Of a stretch of DNA of 64,000 nucleotides, positions 28,260-37,245 are shown one piece after another. The translations under genes and the position numbers were made by a program. Each line of letters starts with the position of its first letter. Positions within the stretch are counted from its first letter, which is position 1. Location: assembly GCF_001644605.1 (NCBI RefSeq), contig NZ_CP011388.1:3624501-3688500 (forward strand), read 5' to 3'. Source of the stretch: Paenibacillus swuensis. Lineage in GTDB: Bacteria; Bacillota; Bacilli; Paenibacillales; DY6. The notes beneath the pieces were generated by a model. That model saw only the letters and a program-made list of their open reading frames with translations. It had not been told where the DNA came from and did not search any database.

Positions 28260-28721
28260 TTGAATTCAACCCAGGCGAAATCCATCGTGGAACCGATTGT
28301 TCAACCTTTTCTGGACGAACATGGATTTGAACTTGTCGATATTGAATACGTCAAAGAGGGCAGCAACTGGTTTCTGCGTGTGTTCGTCGACAAAGAGAAC
28401 GGCATTGATATCGAGGATTGCGGCCGTGTCAGCGAGTTTCTAAGCCATAAGCTGGACGAAACGGACCCGATTCCAGATGCTTATTTCTTGGAAGTGTCAT
28501 CTCCCGGAGCGGAACGTCCTTTAAAGAGAGAGCAAGATGTCGTTAAAGCTGTTGGCAAGCATATATTCGTAACTACGTATGAACCTGTTCAGGGCTTGAA
28601 AGAGTTTGAAGGCGAATTGCTTTCTTTCGTGGACGGGATTCTGAAGATACGGACTCCGAAGAAAACGGCAGAAGTGCCTTATGATAAAGTCGCTGGGGCC
28701 AGATTAGCGATTGTATTCTAA
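28260..28721 (+). CDS. rimP: Ribosome maturation factor RimP
   Basis: RimP assists 30S assembly. The 153-residue protein has the two family domains: an N-terminal alpha/beta domain with the run [30 protein letters not shown] and SSPGAERPL, then a C-terminal SH3-like barrel. TTG 28260 is preceded by GAGGAGG at 28244-28250, 9 bases away. It is first in the nusA-infB operon. An overlapping frame from 28067 has no ribosome site and is not annotated. Confidence 0.95.
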   Translation: MNSTQAKSIVEPIVQPFLDEHGFELVDIEYVKEGSNWFLRVFVDKENGIDIEDCGRVSEFLSHKLDETDPIPDAYFLEVSSPGAERPLKREQDVVKAVGKHIFVTTYEPVQGLKEFEGELLSFVDGILKIRTPKKTAEVPYDKVAGARLAIVF

Positions 28722-28785
28722 TTGATGATTAAAGCTTATAAGCAAGTAACTATTGAATGATTGATTAAGGGGGAGTTATTTTCCA

Positions 28786-29883
28786 ATGAGTATGGATTTT
28801 ATTGAAGCACTGTCGGAGATTGAAAGAGAGAAAGGCATCAGCAAGGATATTTTGCTTGAAGCCATTGAAGCAGCGCTGATTTCCAGCTATAAACGCAATT
28901 TCAATACGGCGCAGAACGTAAGGGTGGATATGAACCGTACGACAGGTGTGATTCGGGTATACGCGCGCAAGACGGTGGTGGATGATGTGCTTGATCCGCG
29001 TCTTGAAATATCCTTATATGCAGCCCGTGAGATGAACCCTAATTACCAGCTTGATGATATCGCTGAAATTGAGGTTACACCTCGGGATTTCGGAAGGATT
29101 GCTGCACAGACCGCTAAACAGGTCGTGACTCAGAGGATTCGTGAAGCGGAACGCGGACTCATCTACAATGCGTTCATTGACAAAGAAGAGGATATTGTTA
29201 CGGGTATTGTACAACGTCAAGATCAACGAAACATCTACATTGATCTCGGTAAGATTGAAGCCGTTCTGCCGTTGAACGAGTTAATGCCTAATGAAAAGTT
29301 CGTTCACGGCGACCGCGTCAAATCGTATATTACGAAAGTGGAAAACACGACGAAAGGTCCTCAAATCATACTCTCGCGTACCCATCCGGGGTTGCTTAAA
29401 CGTTTGTTCGAACTGGAAGTTCCTGAAATTTTTGACGGTGTGGTTGAGATCAGGTCCGTTGCCCGGGAAGCCGGCTTCCGCTCGAAGATCGCTGTTTTCT
29501 CCCGTAATCCTGAGGTTGACCCGGTTGGCTCATGCGTAGGTCCTAAAGGCCTGCGTGTTCAGACGATTGTAAATGAACTTAAAGGCGAGAAGATTGACAT
29601 CGTTCGTTGGTCCGAGAATGTGGATGAGTACGTTGCGAATGCGCTTAGTCCATCCAAGGTTGTCGAAGTGACCGTTCACGAGAATGAGAAGATGTCGCGA
29701 GTGATCGTGCCGGATTATCAACTTTCCTTGGCCATCGGTATTAAAGGCCAGAACGCCAGACTTGCCGCTAAACTGACAGGCTGGAAGATCGATATTAAGA
29801 GTGAAACCCAAGCGGAGCAAGAGTTCGGAAGGACAAAAACTTCCACAGAACTAATGCATCAGGATTCGATCAGCATCGACTAA
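28786..29883 (+). CDS. nusA: Transcription termination/antitermination factor NusA
   Basis: NusA binds RNA polymerase and nascent RNA, affecting pausing, termination and antitermination. The 365-residue protein has the N-terminal RNAP-binding domain, an S1 domain (about 130-200, GIVQRQDQRNIYIDLGK) and two KH domains with SCVGPKGLRVQTIVNELKGE and IGIKGQNARLAAKLTGW. The acidic C-terminal repeats of E. coli NusA are absent, as is normal in Firmicutes. It starts at ATG 28786 behind AAGGGGGAG. Confidence 0.97.
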   Translation: MSMDFIEALSEIEREKGISKDILLEAIEAALISSYKRNFNTAQNVRVDMNRTTGVIRVYARKTVVDDVLDPRLEISLYAAREMNPNYQLDDIAEIEVTPRDFGRIAAQTAKQVVTQRIREAERGLIYNAFIDKEEDIVTGIVQRQDQRNIYIDLGKIEAVLPLNELMPNEKFVHGDRVKSYITKVENTTKGPQIILSRTHPGLLKRLFELEVPEIFDGVVEIRSVAREAGFRSKIAVFSRNPEVDPVGSCVGPKGLRVQTIVNELKGEKIDIVRWSENVDEYVANALSPSKVVEVTVHENEKMSRVIVPDYQLSLAIGIKGQNARLAAKLTGWKIDIKSETQAEQEFGRTKTSTELMHQDSISID

Positions 29884-29913
29884 CCCGTTTGGGCACGGGA
29901 AGGGAGTGTTCAC

Positions 29914-30234
29914 GTGAGGCCAAGAAAGATTCCTCTGCGCAAATGTGTCGCATGTCAAGAAATGATGCCGAAGAAGGAATTAATTCGTGTCGTTCGTACG
30001 CCCGACGAACAGATCATGATTGATCTCACCGGAAAGAAGTCGGGACGAGGCGCGTATCTGTGCGGTAAAGTGTCCTGTTTCAAGCTCGCAAAGAAAAGTA
30101 AAGCGCTCGACCGGGCGTTGAAACAATCGGTGAGCGCCGATATCTATGACACCCTGGAGCAAGACTTTATCCGTGTCGAAGATGAATTCATAGCCCATAA
30201 AGAAGCGGTGACAGACGATGAAGGTGAATCCTAA
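29914..30234 (+). CDS. rnpM: RNase P modulator RnpM (YlxR)
   Basis: YlxR/RnpM is a small RNA-binding protein reported to modulate RNase P in B. subtilis. The 106-residue protein carries the family motifs PLRKCVACQEMMPKKELIRVV and GRGAYLCGKVSCF. Its start GTG 29914 follows GGAAGGGAG. It overlaps ylxQ by 17 bases, in the conserved nusA-ylxR-ylxQ-infB order. Confidence 0.93.
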   Translation: MRPRKIPLRKCVACQEMMPKKELIRVVRTPDEQIMIDLTGKKSGRGAYLCGKVSCFKLAKKSKALDRALKQSVSADIYDTLEQDFIRVEDEFIAHKEAVTDDEGES

Positions 30235-30550
30235 AATATTAAATCAGCTCGGACTTGCCATGCGTGCTGGAAAGTTGCTTTCAGGGGAAGAGAATGTCCT
30301 GAAGGCGGTTCGGGCCGGGCAAGCCCGGCTGGTGTTTGTTGCCAGCGACGCGTCAGAGAACGCGAAGAAAAAGTACAGGGATAAGTGCAATACTTATCAT
30401 GTACGGCTCACGGAGGCTCTTGGGAGAGCGCAAATGGGTGAAAGCATCGGCAAGGATGAGCGCGTCGTGCTTGCTGTTACCGATAAGGGCTTTGTGAATA
30501 TGATGTTGAAATGCTTAGAAGAACCAGCGGAGGTGGAGAATATTGAGTAA
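30218..30550 (+). CDS. ylxQ: L7Ae-family ribosomal-protein-like YlxQ
   Basis: This is a 110-residue L7Ae/L30e/Gadd45-fold protein; the family binds kink-turn RNA. Visible signs are the N-terminal [39 protein letters not shown] and the loop [19 protein letters not shown]. It starts at ATG 30218 inside rnpM and overlaps infB by 8 bases, so the three genes are translationally coupled. Confidence 0.93.
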   Translation: MKVNPKILNQLGLAMRAGKLLSGEENVLKAVRAGQARLVFVASDASENAKKKYRDKCNTYHVRLTEALGRAQMGESIGKDERVVLAVTDKGFVNMMLKCLEEPAEVENIE

Positions 30551-33398
30551 ACAAGATAAAGATAATAAAGATAAACTGAGAGTTTACGAATATGCTAAAT
30601 CTTTAAATATGAGCAGTAAAGAAATTATTACGATTCTTAAAAGATTAGATCTTCCTGTTAATAACCATATGAGTGTTATGGAAAATGATTCAGTATCGCG
30701 TGTGGAAGGCTTCTTCCGCGACATCAAGGCCAATGCCGCCGCGAAGCGGGCGACAGAAACTTCGTCCAAGTCTTCACAACAGGCCCCGAGTAAAACTGCG
30801 GATAAATCGGTAGCATCATCGCCGTCACAACCGAAGCAAGAGGATCAACCAAAGACTACCATTTCTTCCGCTTCAAGAGACGTAAGCTCACCTGCAACAG
30901 GTGCAAGCTCAGGTTCAGGAAATTCAACGCAGGACCGCAACAACGACAGAAACCAAGGTGAACGTCGATCACAACCAACAGAAAGACAGGGACATATGAA
31001 CTCAACAAGATCCAACGACCGCAACAGCAGCGGAAATTATAACCAGAACCGGACCGGAACAAGCGGTACGGGAACAAGCACTAATCGCACAGGACAAAGT
31101 ACTACGGGTACGGGAAGTCAAAGCGGCGGTCAACGCACATACAGCGGCCAAAGCAGTACTGGCGGGGCTCGTACTTATTCGGGACAAGGAAGCCAAGGCG
31201 GCCAGGGCTCACGTACATCTTCCGGCACAAGCAGCCAAAGCGGCGGACGCACTTACTCCGGCCAAGGAAGTCAAGGCGGAGGTCAACGAACTTCTTCGAC
31301 TGGCCAAGGCGGACAAGGTGCGGGACGTTCATATTCCGGTCAAGGCAGCCAGGGTGGTCAAGGCCAAGGCGGTGGTAACCGTTTCGGCAATAGCTCAGGC
31401 TCCGGCGCACCAAGGTCATCCCAACCGGCAAGACCTGCCTTTGGTTCTTCACCGGCACCAGCCTCGGGCGGGTTAAACCAAAAGCAACCGAACCGCAAAT
31501 CAACGAAACCGACAGGCAAACGTTTTGAAGACGGCAAGCCGGGCGGATTCGGAGGCGGTAATCGGAACAACGGATTTAACCGCAACAATAAGGGCAAAGG
31601 CAGACACCAATCCAACAATCAAGAAAAGCGTGAAAAGATTGACAACACACCTAAGAAAATTATCGTTCGCGGTAATATGACGGTGGGTGAAATGGCCAAA
31701 TCACTGCATAAGGACGCTTCTGAAGTTATTAAGAAGTTGATGTCCCTTGGTACGATGGCTACCATTAACCAAGAGCTTGATCTGGATGCCATTCAGTTGC
31801 TTGCAGGCGATTTCGGCGTAGAAGTTGAGATCAAGATTGCGGTTGAAGAAGATCGCTTCGAGAATTTCGAAGAAAGCGATGAAGCGGAAGATCTGATGGA
31901 TCGTCCTCCGGTTGTTACAATCATGGGTCACGTCGATCATGGTAAAACGACGTTGCTTGACGCCATTCGTGAAACGAATGTAACAGGCGGCGAAGCCGGC
32001 GGTATCACTCAGCATATCGGCGCTTACCAAGTTGAAGTTCATGGAAAGAAAATCACTTTCCTTGATACCCCGGGCCATGAAGCGTTTACCTCCATGCGTG
32101 CACGCGGAGCTCAAGTTACCGACATTACCATACTTGTTGTTGCTGCCGATGACGGTGTTATGCCTCAAACCGTGGAAGCTATTAATCATGCTAAAGCGGC
32201 TAAAGTGCCGATTATTGTTGCCATTAACAAAATCGACAAAGAGGGAGCGAATCCCGACCGCATTAAACAAGACTTAACCGAGTATGAGTTGGTACCGGAA
32301 GAGTGGGGCGGCGATACGATCTTCGTTGAAGTATCCGCGAAGCAACGTCTAAACCTGGAAGGCTTGCTGGAAACAATCCTTCTGATTGCAGAAGTGAATG
32401 AATATAAAGCAAATCCAAATAAACGCGCAAGAGGTACTGTAATTGAGGCGGAGTTGGATAAAGGGCGCGGCGCTGTAGCTCGTGTATTAATTCAGCACGG
32501 CACATTGAAAGTCGGAGATGCCTTTATCGCAGGCGTTTACTTCGGACGTGTAAGAACGATGGTAAATGACAAAGGCCGCAGATTAAAAGAAGCAGGTCCT
32601 TCAACACCTATTGAAATTACCGGTCTGACCGATGTTCCGCTTGCAGGTGATCCCTTCATCGTGTTTGAAGACGAGCGTAAAGCCCGTGACATCGCTGAGA
32701 AGCGCGCAGTAAGCTTGCGTCAATCCGAGATGACTGCGAACACTCGTGTGACGTTGGAAGATATGTACCAACATATTAAAGACGGCGAGCTGAAGGAATT
32801 GAACGTTATCATCAAAGCGGACGTTCACGGTTCTTCCGAAGCGATGAAGAGCTCATTGCAGAAAATTGAAGTGGAAGGAGCGCGCGTTCGCATCCTTCAT
32901 TCCGGCGTAGGTGCAATTACCGAATCAGATATTACTTTGGCCGCAGCTTCGAACGCGATCATCATTGGTTTCAATGTTCGTCCGGAAACAGCTACGAAAG
33001 CAACGGCGGATCAAGAGAAAGTGGATATCCGTTTGCATAACGTAATATATAACGCGATTGAAGAGATTGAAGCGGCAATGAAAGGCTTGCTGGATCCGAT
33101 CTTTAAAGAAACGATTATCGGTCATGCCGAAGTTCGTAACATCTTTAAGATCGGTAAAGTGGGTACTATTGCTGGATGTATGGTTACCGATGGTAAAATT
33201 ACACGCGCTTCCCAAACCAGGGTTCTTCGCGGAGGAACCGTTGTATTTACCGGCAAGATTGATACGTTGAAACGTTTCAAGGATGATGCCAAAGAAGTAG
33301 CTCAAGGCTACGAGTGTGGTATAACCGTAGAGAAGTTCAACGATATTAAAGAAGGAGACATCATCGAAGCCTTCATTATGGAGACTGTTGAAAGATAA
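30543..33398 (+). CDS. infB: Translation initiation factor IF-2 with long low-complexity linker
   Basis: IF-2 is the GTPase that places initiator tRNA on the ribosome. The 951-residue protein is about 235 residues longer than B. subtilis IF-2 (716). The parts are an N-terminal IF2-N domain (about 5-55), a disordered region (about 60-365) that becomes a Gly/Ser/Gln-rich repeat with four Arg-(Thr/Ser)-Tyr-Ser-Gly-Gln units between about 198 and 265, a second IF2-N domain (about 375-430), and the GTPase domain with [12 protein letters not shown] near 460, DTPGHEAF and NKIDKE. Domains II-IV follow. It starts at TTG 30543 behind GGAGGTGGAG. Confidence 0.97.
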   Translation: MSKQDKDNKDKLRVYEYAKSLNMSSKEIITILKRLDLPVNNHMSVMENDSVSRVEGFFRDIKANAAAKRATETSSKSSQQAPSKTADKSVASSPSQPKQEDQPKTTISSASRDVSSPATGASSGSGNSTQDRNNDRNQGERRSQPTERQGHMNSTRSNDRNSSGNYNQNRTGTSGTGTSTNRTGQSTTGTGSQSGGQRTYSGQSSTGGARTYSGQGSQGGQGSRTSSGTSSQSGGRTYSGQGSQGGGQRTSSTGQGGQGAGRSYSGQGSQGGQGQGGGNRFGNSSGSGAPRSSQPARPAFGSSPAPASGGLNQKQPNRKSTKPTGKRFEDGKPGGFGGGNRNNGFNRNNKGKGRHQSNNQEKREKIDNTPKKIIVRGNMTVGEMAKSLHKDASEVIKKLMSLGTMATINQELDLDAIQLLAGDFGVEVEIKIAVEEDRFENFEESDEAEDLMDRPPVVTIMGHVDHGKTTLLDAIRETNVTGGEAGGITQHIGAYQVEVHGKKITFLDTPGHEAFTSMRARGAQVTDITILVVAADDGVMPQTVEAINHAKAAKVPIIVAINKIDKEGANPDRIKQDLTEYELVPEEWGGDTIFVEVSAKQRLNLEGLLETILLIAEVNEYKANPNKRARGTVIEAELDKGRGAVARVLIQHGTLKVGDAFIAGVYFGRVRTMVNDKGRRLKEAGPSTPIEITGLTDVPLAGDPFIVFEDERKARDIAEKRAVSLRQSEMTANTRVTLEDMYQHIKDGELKELNVIIKADVHGSSEAMKSSLQKIEVEGARVRILHSGVGAITESDITLAAASNAIIIGFNVRPETATKATADQEKVDIRLHNVIYNAIEEIEAAMKGLLDPIFKETIIGHAEVRNIFKIGKVGTIAGCMVTDGKITRASQTRVLRGGTVVFTGKIDTLKRFKDDAKEVAQGYECGITVEKFNDIKEGDIIEAFIMETVER

Positions 33399-33411
33399 GA
33401 GGTGACGTTAG

Positions 33412-33765
33412 ATGGCTAAAGTACGTGTTGGTCGCGCGGGAGAACAGATTAAGAAAGAGCTGAGTCTCATCATCCAAACGGAACTAAAGGATCCGAGAAT
33501 CGGATTTATTACCGTTACCGGTGTGGAAGTTACGAACGACTTGTCGCAAGCGAAAGTATACATCAGTGTGCTGGGCAGCGACGAACAAAAGACGGAATCT
33601 CTAAAGGCGCTGGATAAGGCCAAGGGTTTCCTGCGAACGGAGCTGGGACGTAAGATCCAGCTTCGTCACGTGCCTGACCTGATCTTCAAGTTCGACAGCT
33701 CCATCGAATACGGTAGCCGGATCGAGAAGTTGTTGGAGAAAATCAGTGACGAGGATGAATCATGA
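33412..33765 (+). CDS. rbfA: Ribosome-binding factor A
   Basis: RbfA is a KH-fold factor for late 30S maturation. The 117-residue protein has the family pattern RVGRAGEQIKKELSLIIQ...DPRIGFITVTGVEVTNDLSQAKVYISV and the C-terminal RKIQLRHVPDLIFKFDSS. It starts at ATG 33412, 13 bases after infB, and overlaps nrnA by 4 bases. Confidence 0.97.
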   Translation: MAKVRVGRAGEQIKKELSLIIQTELKDPRIGFITVTGVEVTNDLSQAKVYISVLGSDEQKTESLKALDKAKGFLRTELGRKIQLRHVPDLIFKFDSSIEYGSRIEKLLEKISDEDES

Positions 33766-34763
33766 GCACCCTCCCTATTGCGGGGAGCACTTATGATAAA
33801 CAATTGTCAGCTGCAAAGACATTCATAACGGAACGGGATCACTTTCTGGTTGTTGCACACCTTCACCCGGACGGAGATGCCGCAGGCTCCACCGTCGCTG
33901 TAGGGTTGTTGCTTGAACAATTAGGTAAGACGTATGTCATGGTCAATGAAGGCAGTATTCCTCGGAAGCTTGCCTTCTTACCAAATGCGGACGATGTTGT
34001 TAATTACGAAGAGGTTGGATTACAACGTAAATATAATTCTGTAATCTGTATTGACTGCGCGGATGATTCCCGAATCGGAGATGTGAGAGATGCATTTACG
34101 GAGGATGCCCAGATCTTGAATATCGATCATCATCCTACAAACGATGGCTTTGGGTCGGTTTCCTTAATCCGAACAGATGCCGCGGCGACCGTAGAAATAC
34201 TTTATGATCTGTTCCAAGCGTTTGAATTGACCTGGAACCAGCCGTTGGCTACTGCGATTTATACGGGATTATTAACCGACACGGGCGGTTTTCGTTATTC
34301 CAACACAACGCCTCATGTCATGGCGATTGCGGCTGAAATGTTGCGTCTGGGTGTGGATGGGCATGAGTTGGCAAACAACCTATTGGAGAAATCTTCGTTC
34401 GCTCATATTCTTTTGCTTAAGAAAGCCTTGTCGACGTTAACCTTCTCAGACAATAACCGTCTGGCATGGGTCATGGTAACGGCAGCCGACATGGCTGAGA
34501 CCGGGGCGACGAACGAAGACTTTGAAGGGATTGTCAACTATCCCAGGAACATCGACGGTGTTGAAGTAGGCTTACTGTTTAAAGAAACGGCAGCGGACAC
34601 TTACAAAGTCGGTTTCCGGTCGGCCGGCAAAGTGGACGTGGCTCAACTGGCCAAAAGCTTTGGAGGCGGCGGACATGTAAGAGCAGCCGGCTGCACCTTA
34701 AACGGAACGCTGGATGACGTCGTCACTCAAGTGACTGAACGTGTAAGGAGTGCATTGCAATGA
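33762..34763 (+). CDS. nrnA: Oligoribonuclease / pAp phosphatase NrnA (DHH family)
   Basis: NrnA degrades 2-5 nt RNAs and dephosphorylates pAp. The 333-residue protein has the DHH motifs: HLHPDGDAAGS, CIDCADDSRIGD, NIDHHPTNDGFG (the DHH itself) and a conserved TGLLTDTGGFRYSNT. The DHHA1 domain ends with SFGGGGHVRAAG. ATG 33762 overlaps the rbfA stop. This position in the infB operon is conserved in Bacillales. Confidence 0.96.
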   Translation: MSTLPIAGSTYDKQLSAAKTFITERDHFLVVAHLHPDGDAAGSTVAVGLLLEQLGKTYVMVNEGSIPRKLAFLPNADDVVNYEEVGLQRKYNSVICIDCADDSRIGDVRDAFTEDAQILNIDHHPTNDGFGSVSLIRTDAAATVEILYDLFQAFELTWNQPLATAIYTGLLTDTGGFRYSNTTPHVMAIAAEMLRLGVDGHELANNLLEKSSFAHILLLKKALSTLTFSDNNRLAWVMVTAADMAETGATNEDFEGIVNYPRNIDGVEVGLLFKETAADTYKVGFRSAGKVDVAQLAKSFGGGGHVRAAGCTLNGTLDDVVTQVTERVRSALQ

Positions 34764-35680
34764 ATATCGACGGGGTATTGCCGGTTATGAAACCTGCCGG
34801 TTACACTTCACATGATGTCGTTGCTAAGACACGGCGTATTTTGCGCATGAAACGGATTGGGCACACTGGAACCCTGGACCCTCAGGTGACCGGTGTGCTT
34901 CCGTTATGTCTTGGCAAGGCGACCAAACTGGTTGAATATATCCAGGAACTGCCTAAAGAATATGAAGCGGTTCTTCGAATCGGGGTAGCAACAGATACGG
35001 AGGATGCCACAGGCGAGATTCTGGAAACAGCCGAACACATAGAATTGACCTCGGAGGTCGTGGAGAGAACAATTCAGTCTTTTGTGGGAAGTATTTCTCA
35101 AGTTCCTCCGATGTATTCTGCCATAAAAGTCGGGGGGAAGCGTTTGTACGAATTGGCAAGGGAAGGTCAAGTCGTTGAACGCAAAGCCCGCGAGGTTACG
35201 ATTTATTCCATTGAGATCATAAATCTTGATCTGGACAAACCGTTTCCTGAAGTCCGGTTCAGGGCTTTATGTTCCAAAGGAACCTATATTCGCACATTAT
35301 GTGTGGATATCGGGAGGTCCCTCGGGTACCCCGCGACAATGGCAGAACTCATTCGGACTTCAACAGGAAATATCACAATGGACCAAAGTTATACGTTGGA
35401 AGAAATCGAAGCAGCTCAGGTTGCGGGCACCCTTCAACAGTTGTTGATTCCTATGGAGGAAGCCGTTGCTCATATGATTCGTGCGGATATCAAACCGCAT
35501 AAATTGCTTCAAGCGCTTCAAGGTCAAAAACTTCAAACGAACGATGTTAGCCCCTTTAAGGCGAGAGAGGGTGACATCTTGGCCGCCTTCACCGATGCAG
35601 GTAAGCTTGCAGGATTTTATCGATATGAAGAAACCGAAGGACGTCTTGTTCCCGTAAAGATTTTCTCAGAACAAGATTGA
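34760..35680 (+). CDS. truB: tRNA pseudouridine(55) synthase TruB
   Basis: TruB makes pseudouridine 55 in the T loop of tRNAs. The 306-residue protein has the catalytic motif GHTGTLDPQVTGVLP with Asp40, KEYEAVLRIGVATDTEDATGE, and the CSKGTYIRTLCVDIG region. A C-terminal PUA-like extension begins near residue 230. ATG 34760 overlaps the nrnA stop by 4 bases. Confidence 0.97.
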   Translation: MNIDGVLPVMKPAGYTSHDVVAKTRRILRMKRIGHTGTLDPQVTGVLPLCLGKATKLVEYIQELPKEYEAVLRIGVATDTEDATGEILETAEHIELTSEVVERTIQSFVGSISQVPPMYSAIKVGGKRLYELAREGQVVERKAREVTIYSIEIINLDLDKPFPEVRFRALCSKGTYIRTLCVDIGRSLGYPATMAELIRTSTGNITMDQSYTLEEIEAAQVAGTLQQLLIPMEEAVAHMIRADIKPHKLLQALQGQKLQTNDVSPFKAREGDILAAFTDAGKLAGFYRYEETEGRLVPVKIFSEQD

Positions 35681-35707
35681 TTTGATACCAAGTTAGGTGT
35701 GATTGTT

Positions 35708-36634
35708 GTGGATATCATTCATTTGGCGTTTCCCTTCGATTTGGAGACGCAAGGCAGGAAACAAGTGCTTGCCATCGGCGACTTCGATGGCGTTCATCTG
35801 GGGCATCAGGACGTAATCTCTAAAGCGGTAAAGGCGGGCAACGAAGCAGGTGTGCCGGTTTCAGTTATGTCGTTCCATCCTCACCCCCGCGAAGTCCTTG
35901 GGCAGCCCAAATACGCGAGTTATATAACACCGCTTGAGGAAAAGATGCGTATTTTTGAAAGCCTCGGTGTCGACTATGCTTACGTGGTTAACTTTACTGA
36001 GGCGTTTGCCCAGGTAACCCCGGAACAATTTATCGACAAGATGCTGATCCCTATGAATCTTCACAGCATTATTGTCGGCTTCGACTTCGCGTTTGGTCAT
36101 CGTGGCGCGGGAACCGTATCGATGTTGCGTGAAAGATGTGAACCCGGGATTCAGGTGGAGACGGTGGCCCCTTTCTTGTATAAGGAGCTGAAAGTCAGCT
36201 CGACTCGTGTCAGAGAAGCTTTAGACGGAGGACTCGTTCAAGAGACCGCTGATTTACTCGGGCGACCGTACGCCGTTTCCGGAACGGTCAATGGCGGTGA
36301 CAAACGGGGGAGAACCCTGGGGTTTCCAACTGCGAATTTACAACTGGAACTTCCTTTCGTGGTTCCCGCCAGAGGTGTATACGCCGTAAGAGCTTACCTC
36401 GGAGATGAAGTTTTGGGCGGTGTAATGAATATTGGTGTAAAGCCGACCTTTACGAACAATACGGTACCCTCGCTTGAAGTTCATTTGTTTGATTTCGACA
36501 GAGAGATTTATGGTGAGACATTGCGAGTGGATTTCCTGGCTTTCATTCGCTCTGAGCGTAAATTTAATTCGGTGCAGGAAATTATAGAACAGATTCATAA
36601 AGATGCGGCTGAGGCTAAATCATTTTACTTTTAA
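35708..36634 (+). CDS. ribF: Bifunctional riboflavin kinase / FAD synthetase
   Basis: This enzyme converts riboflavin to FMN and FAD. The 308-residue protein has the N-terminal FAD synthetase nucleotidyltransferase domain with AIGDFDGVHLGHQDVI and SFHPHPREVLG, and a C-terminal riboflavin kinase domain with NGGDKRGRTLGFPTANL. Two GTG starts are possible. I prefer 35708 because the purine-rich AGGTGTGAT (35695-35703) lies just upstream; 35699 is inside that site. No FMN riboswitch fits in the 27 bases before it. Confidence 0.96.
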   Translation: MDIIHLAFPFDLETQGRKQVLAIGDFDGVHLGHQDVISKAVKAGNEAGVPVSVMSFHPHPREVLGQPKYASYITPLEEKMRIFESLGVDYAYVVNFTEAFAQVTPEQFIDKMLIPMNLHSIIVGFDFAFGHRGAGTVSMLRERCEPGIQVETVAPFLYKELKVSSTRVREALDGGLVQETADLLGRPYAVSGTVNGGDKRGRTLGFPTANLQLELPFVVPARGVYAVRAYLGDEVLGGVMNIGVKPTFTNNTVPSLEVHLFDFDREIYGETLRVDFLAFIRSERKFNSVQEIIEQIHKDAAEAKSFYF

Positions 36635-36644
36635 CGATGAATTA

Positions 36645-36653
36645 TGGTATACT
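36645..36653 (+). promoter_or_regulatory. Extended -10 promoter of rpsO
   Basis: TGG followed by TATACT (-10 at 36648-36653) forms an extended -10. The upstream TTTACT is a poor -35 at 18 bases. The site sits just past the ribF stop. Confidence 0.55.
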
Positions 36654-36660
36654 GTAATCC

Positions 36661-36781
36661 GTTGCCGTCATATGCAGATGATACACAGTTCGGCGGCATT
36701 AACCGTAGCATGGATGTCCGTGCACTCCGACGACTTTCTGGGCTATCGGCGATTATACTAAATTTATAGGAGGTGCCCCAC
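36661..36781 (+). promoter_or_regulatory. Structured leader of rpsO, candidate S15 autoregulatory RNA
   Basis: The 120-base untranslated leader can form several helices: TGCCG (36663-36667) with CGGCA (36694-36698), enclosing TCAT/ATGA; GCATGG (36708-36713) with CCGTGC (36718-36723); CCGTAGC (36703-36709) with GCTATCGG (36742-36749, one bulge). GGGC (36740-36743) can pair with GCCC (36775-36778) and enclose the AGGAGG site. Some of these exclude each other. S15 autoregulation through leader RNA is known in Bacillaceae; its presence here is an inference. Confidence 0.45.
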
Positions 36782-37051
36782 ATGGCATTAACACAAGAAC
36801 GCAAGACTCAACTTATTCAGGAGCACAAAACTCACGAGTCCGACACAGGATCCCCTGAGGTGCAAGTTGCAATCCTTACGGAGAACATCGTAAACCTGAC
36901 GGACCACCTGCGCACACACAAGAAAGATCACCATTCCCGTCGCGGTTTGTTGAAGATGGTTGGACAACGCCGTAAGTTGTTGGCTTACCTGAAGAACAAG
37001 AACGTTAGCCGTTACAGTACGCTAATCGCTAAACTTGGATTGCGTAGATAA
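36782..37051 (+). CDS. rpsO: 30S ribosomal protein S15
   Basis: S15 binds the three-way junction of 16S rRNA and nucleates the 30S platform. The 89-residue protein has the full family core [19 protein letters not shown] and [26 protein letters not shown] 36782 is preceded by AGGAGGTG at normal distance and gives the family-standard N-terminus MALTQE. An in-frame ATG at 36773 overlaps the ribosome site. Confidence 0.98.
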   Translation: MALTQERKTQLIQEHKTHESDTGSPEVQVAILTENIVNLTDHLRTHKKDHHSRRGLLKMVGQRRKLLAYLKNKNVSRYSTLIAKLGLRR

Positions 37052-37067
37052 TATACGTAACCTAATG

Positions 37068-37130
37068 AAAGCAACCCATACTGCCGAAAGTCCGGGCATC
37101 CTTGCCCGGCGGGCAGTCCGGTTGCTTTTT
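37068..37130 (+). terminator. Terminator after rpsO
   Basis: A long nested stem: AAAGCAACC/GGTTGCTTT outside, ACTGCC/GGCAGT next, CCGGGC/GCCCGG inside, then five T. It ends the S15 message before pnp. Confidence 0.9.
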
Positions 37131-37245
37131 ATAATGTTCATGAACGTATGCCTACATATTTGACCCAAGAGCTTCATGTTTTGTGAAAAAGAAGGAAATA
37201 CTGATCAGTATGCAGAATTAGTGTGAGTTGATAAGGAGGGATCTT

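Noticed and set aside
28067-28330. 87-residue + strand frame before rimP
   Set aside because: It covers the promoter and leader hairpin, lacks a ribosome site and runs into rimP in another frame.
31117-31380. Repeated DNA units resembling a CRISPR or tandem array
   Set aside because: The repeats are in-frame codons for the low-complexity linker of IF-2, irregular in length, with no spacer-repeat structure.
35681-35707. FMN riboswitch before ribF
   Set aside because: The gap is far too short for an RFN element, and the gene lies inside an operon.
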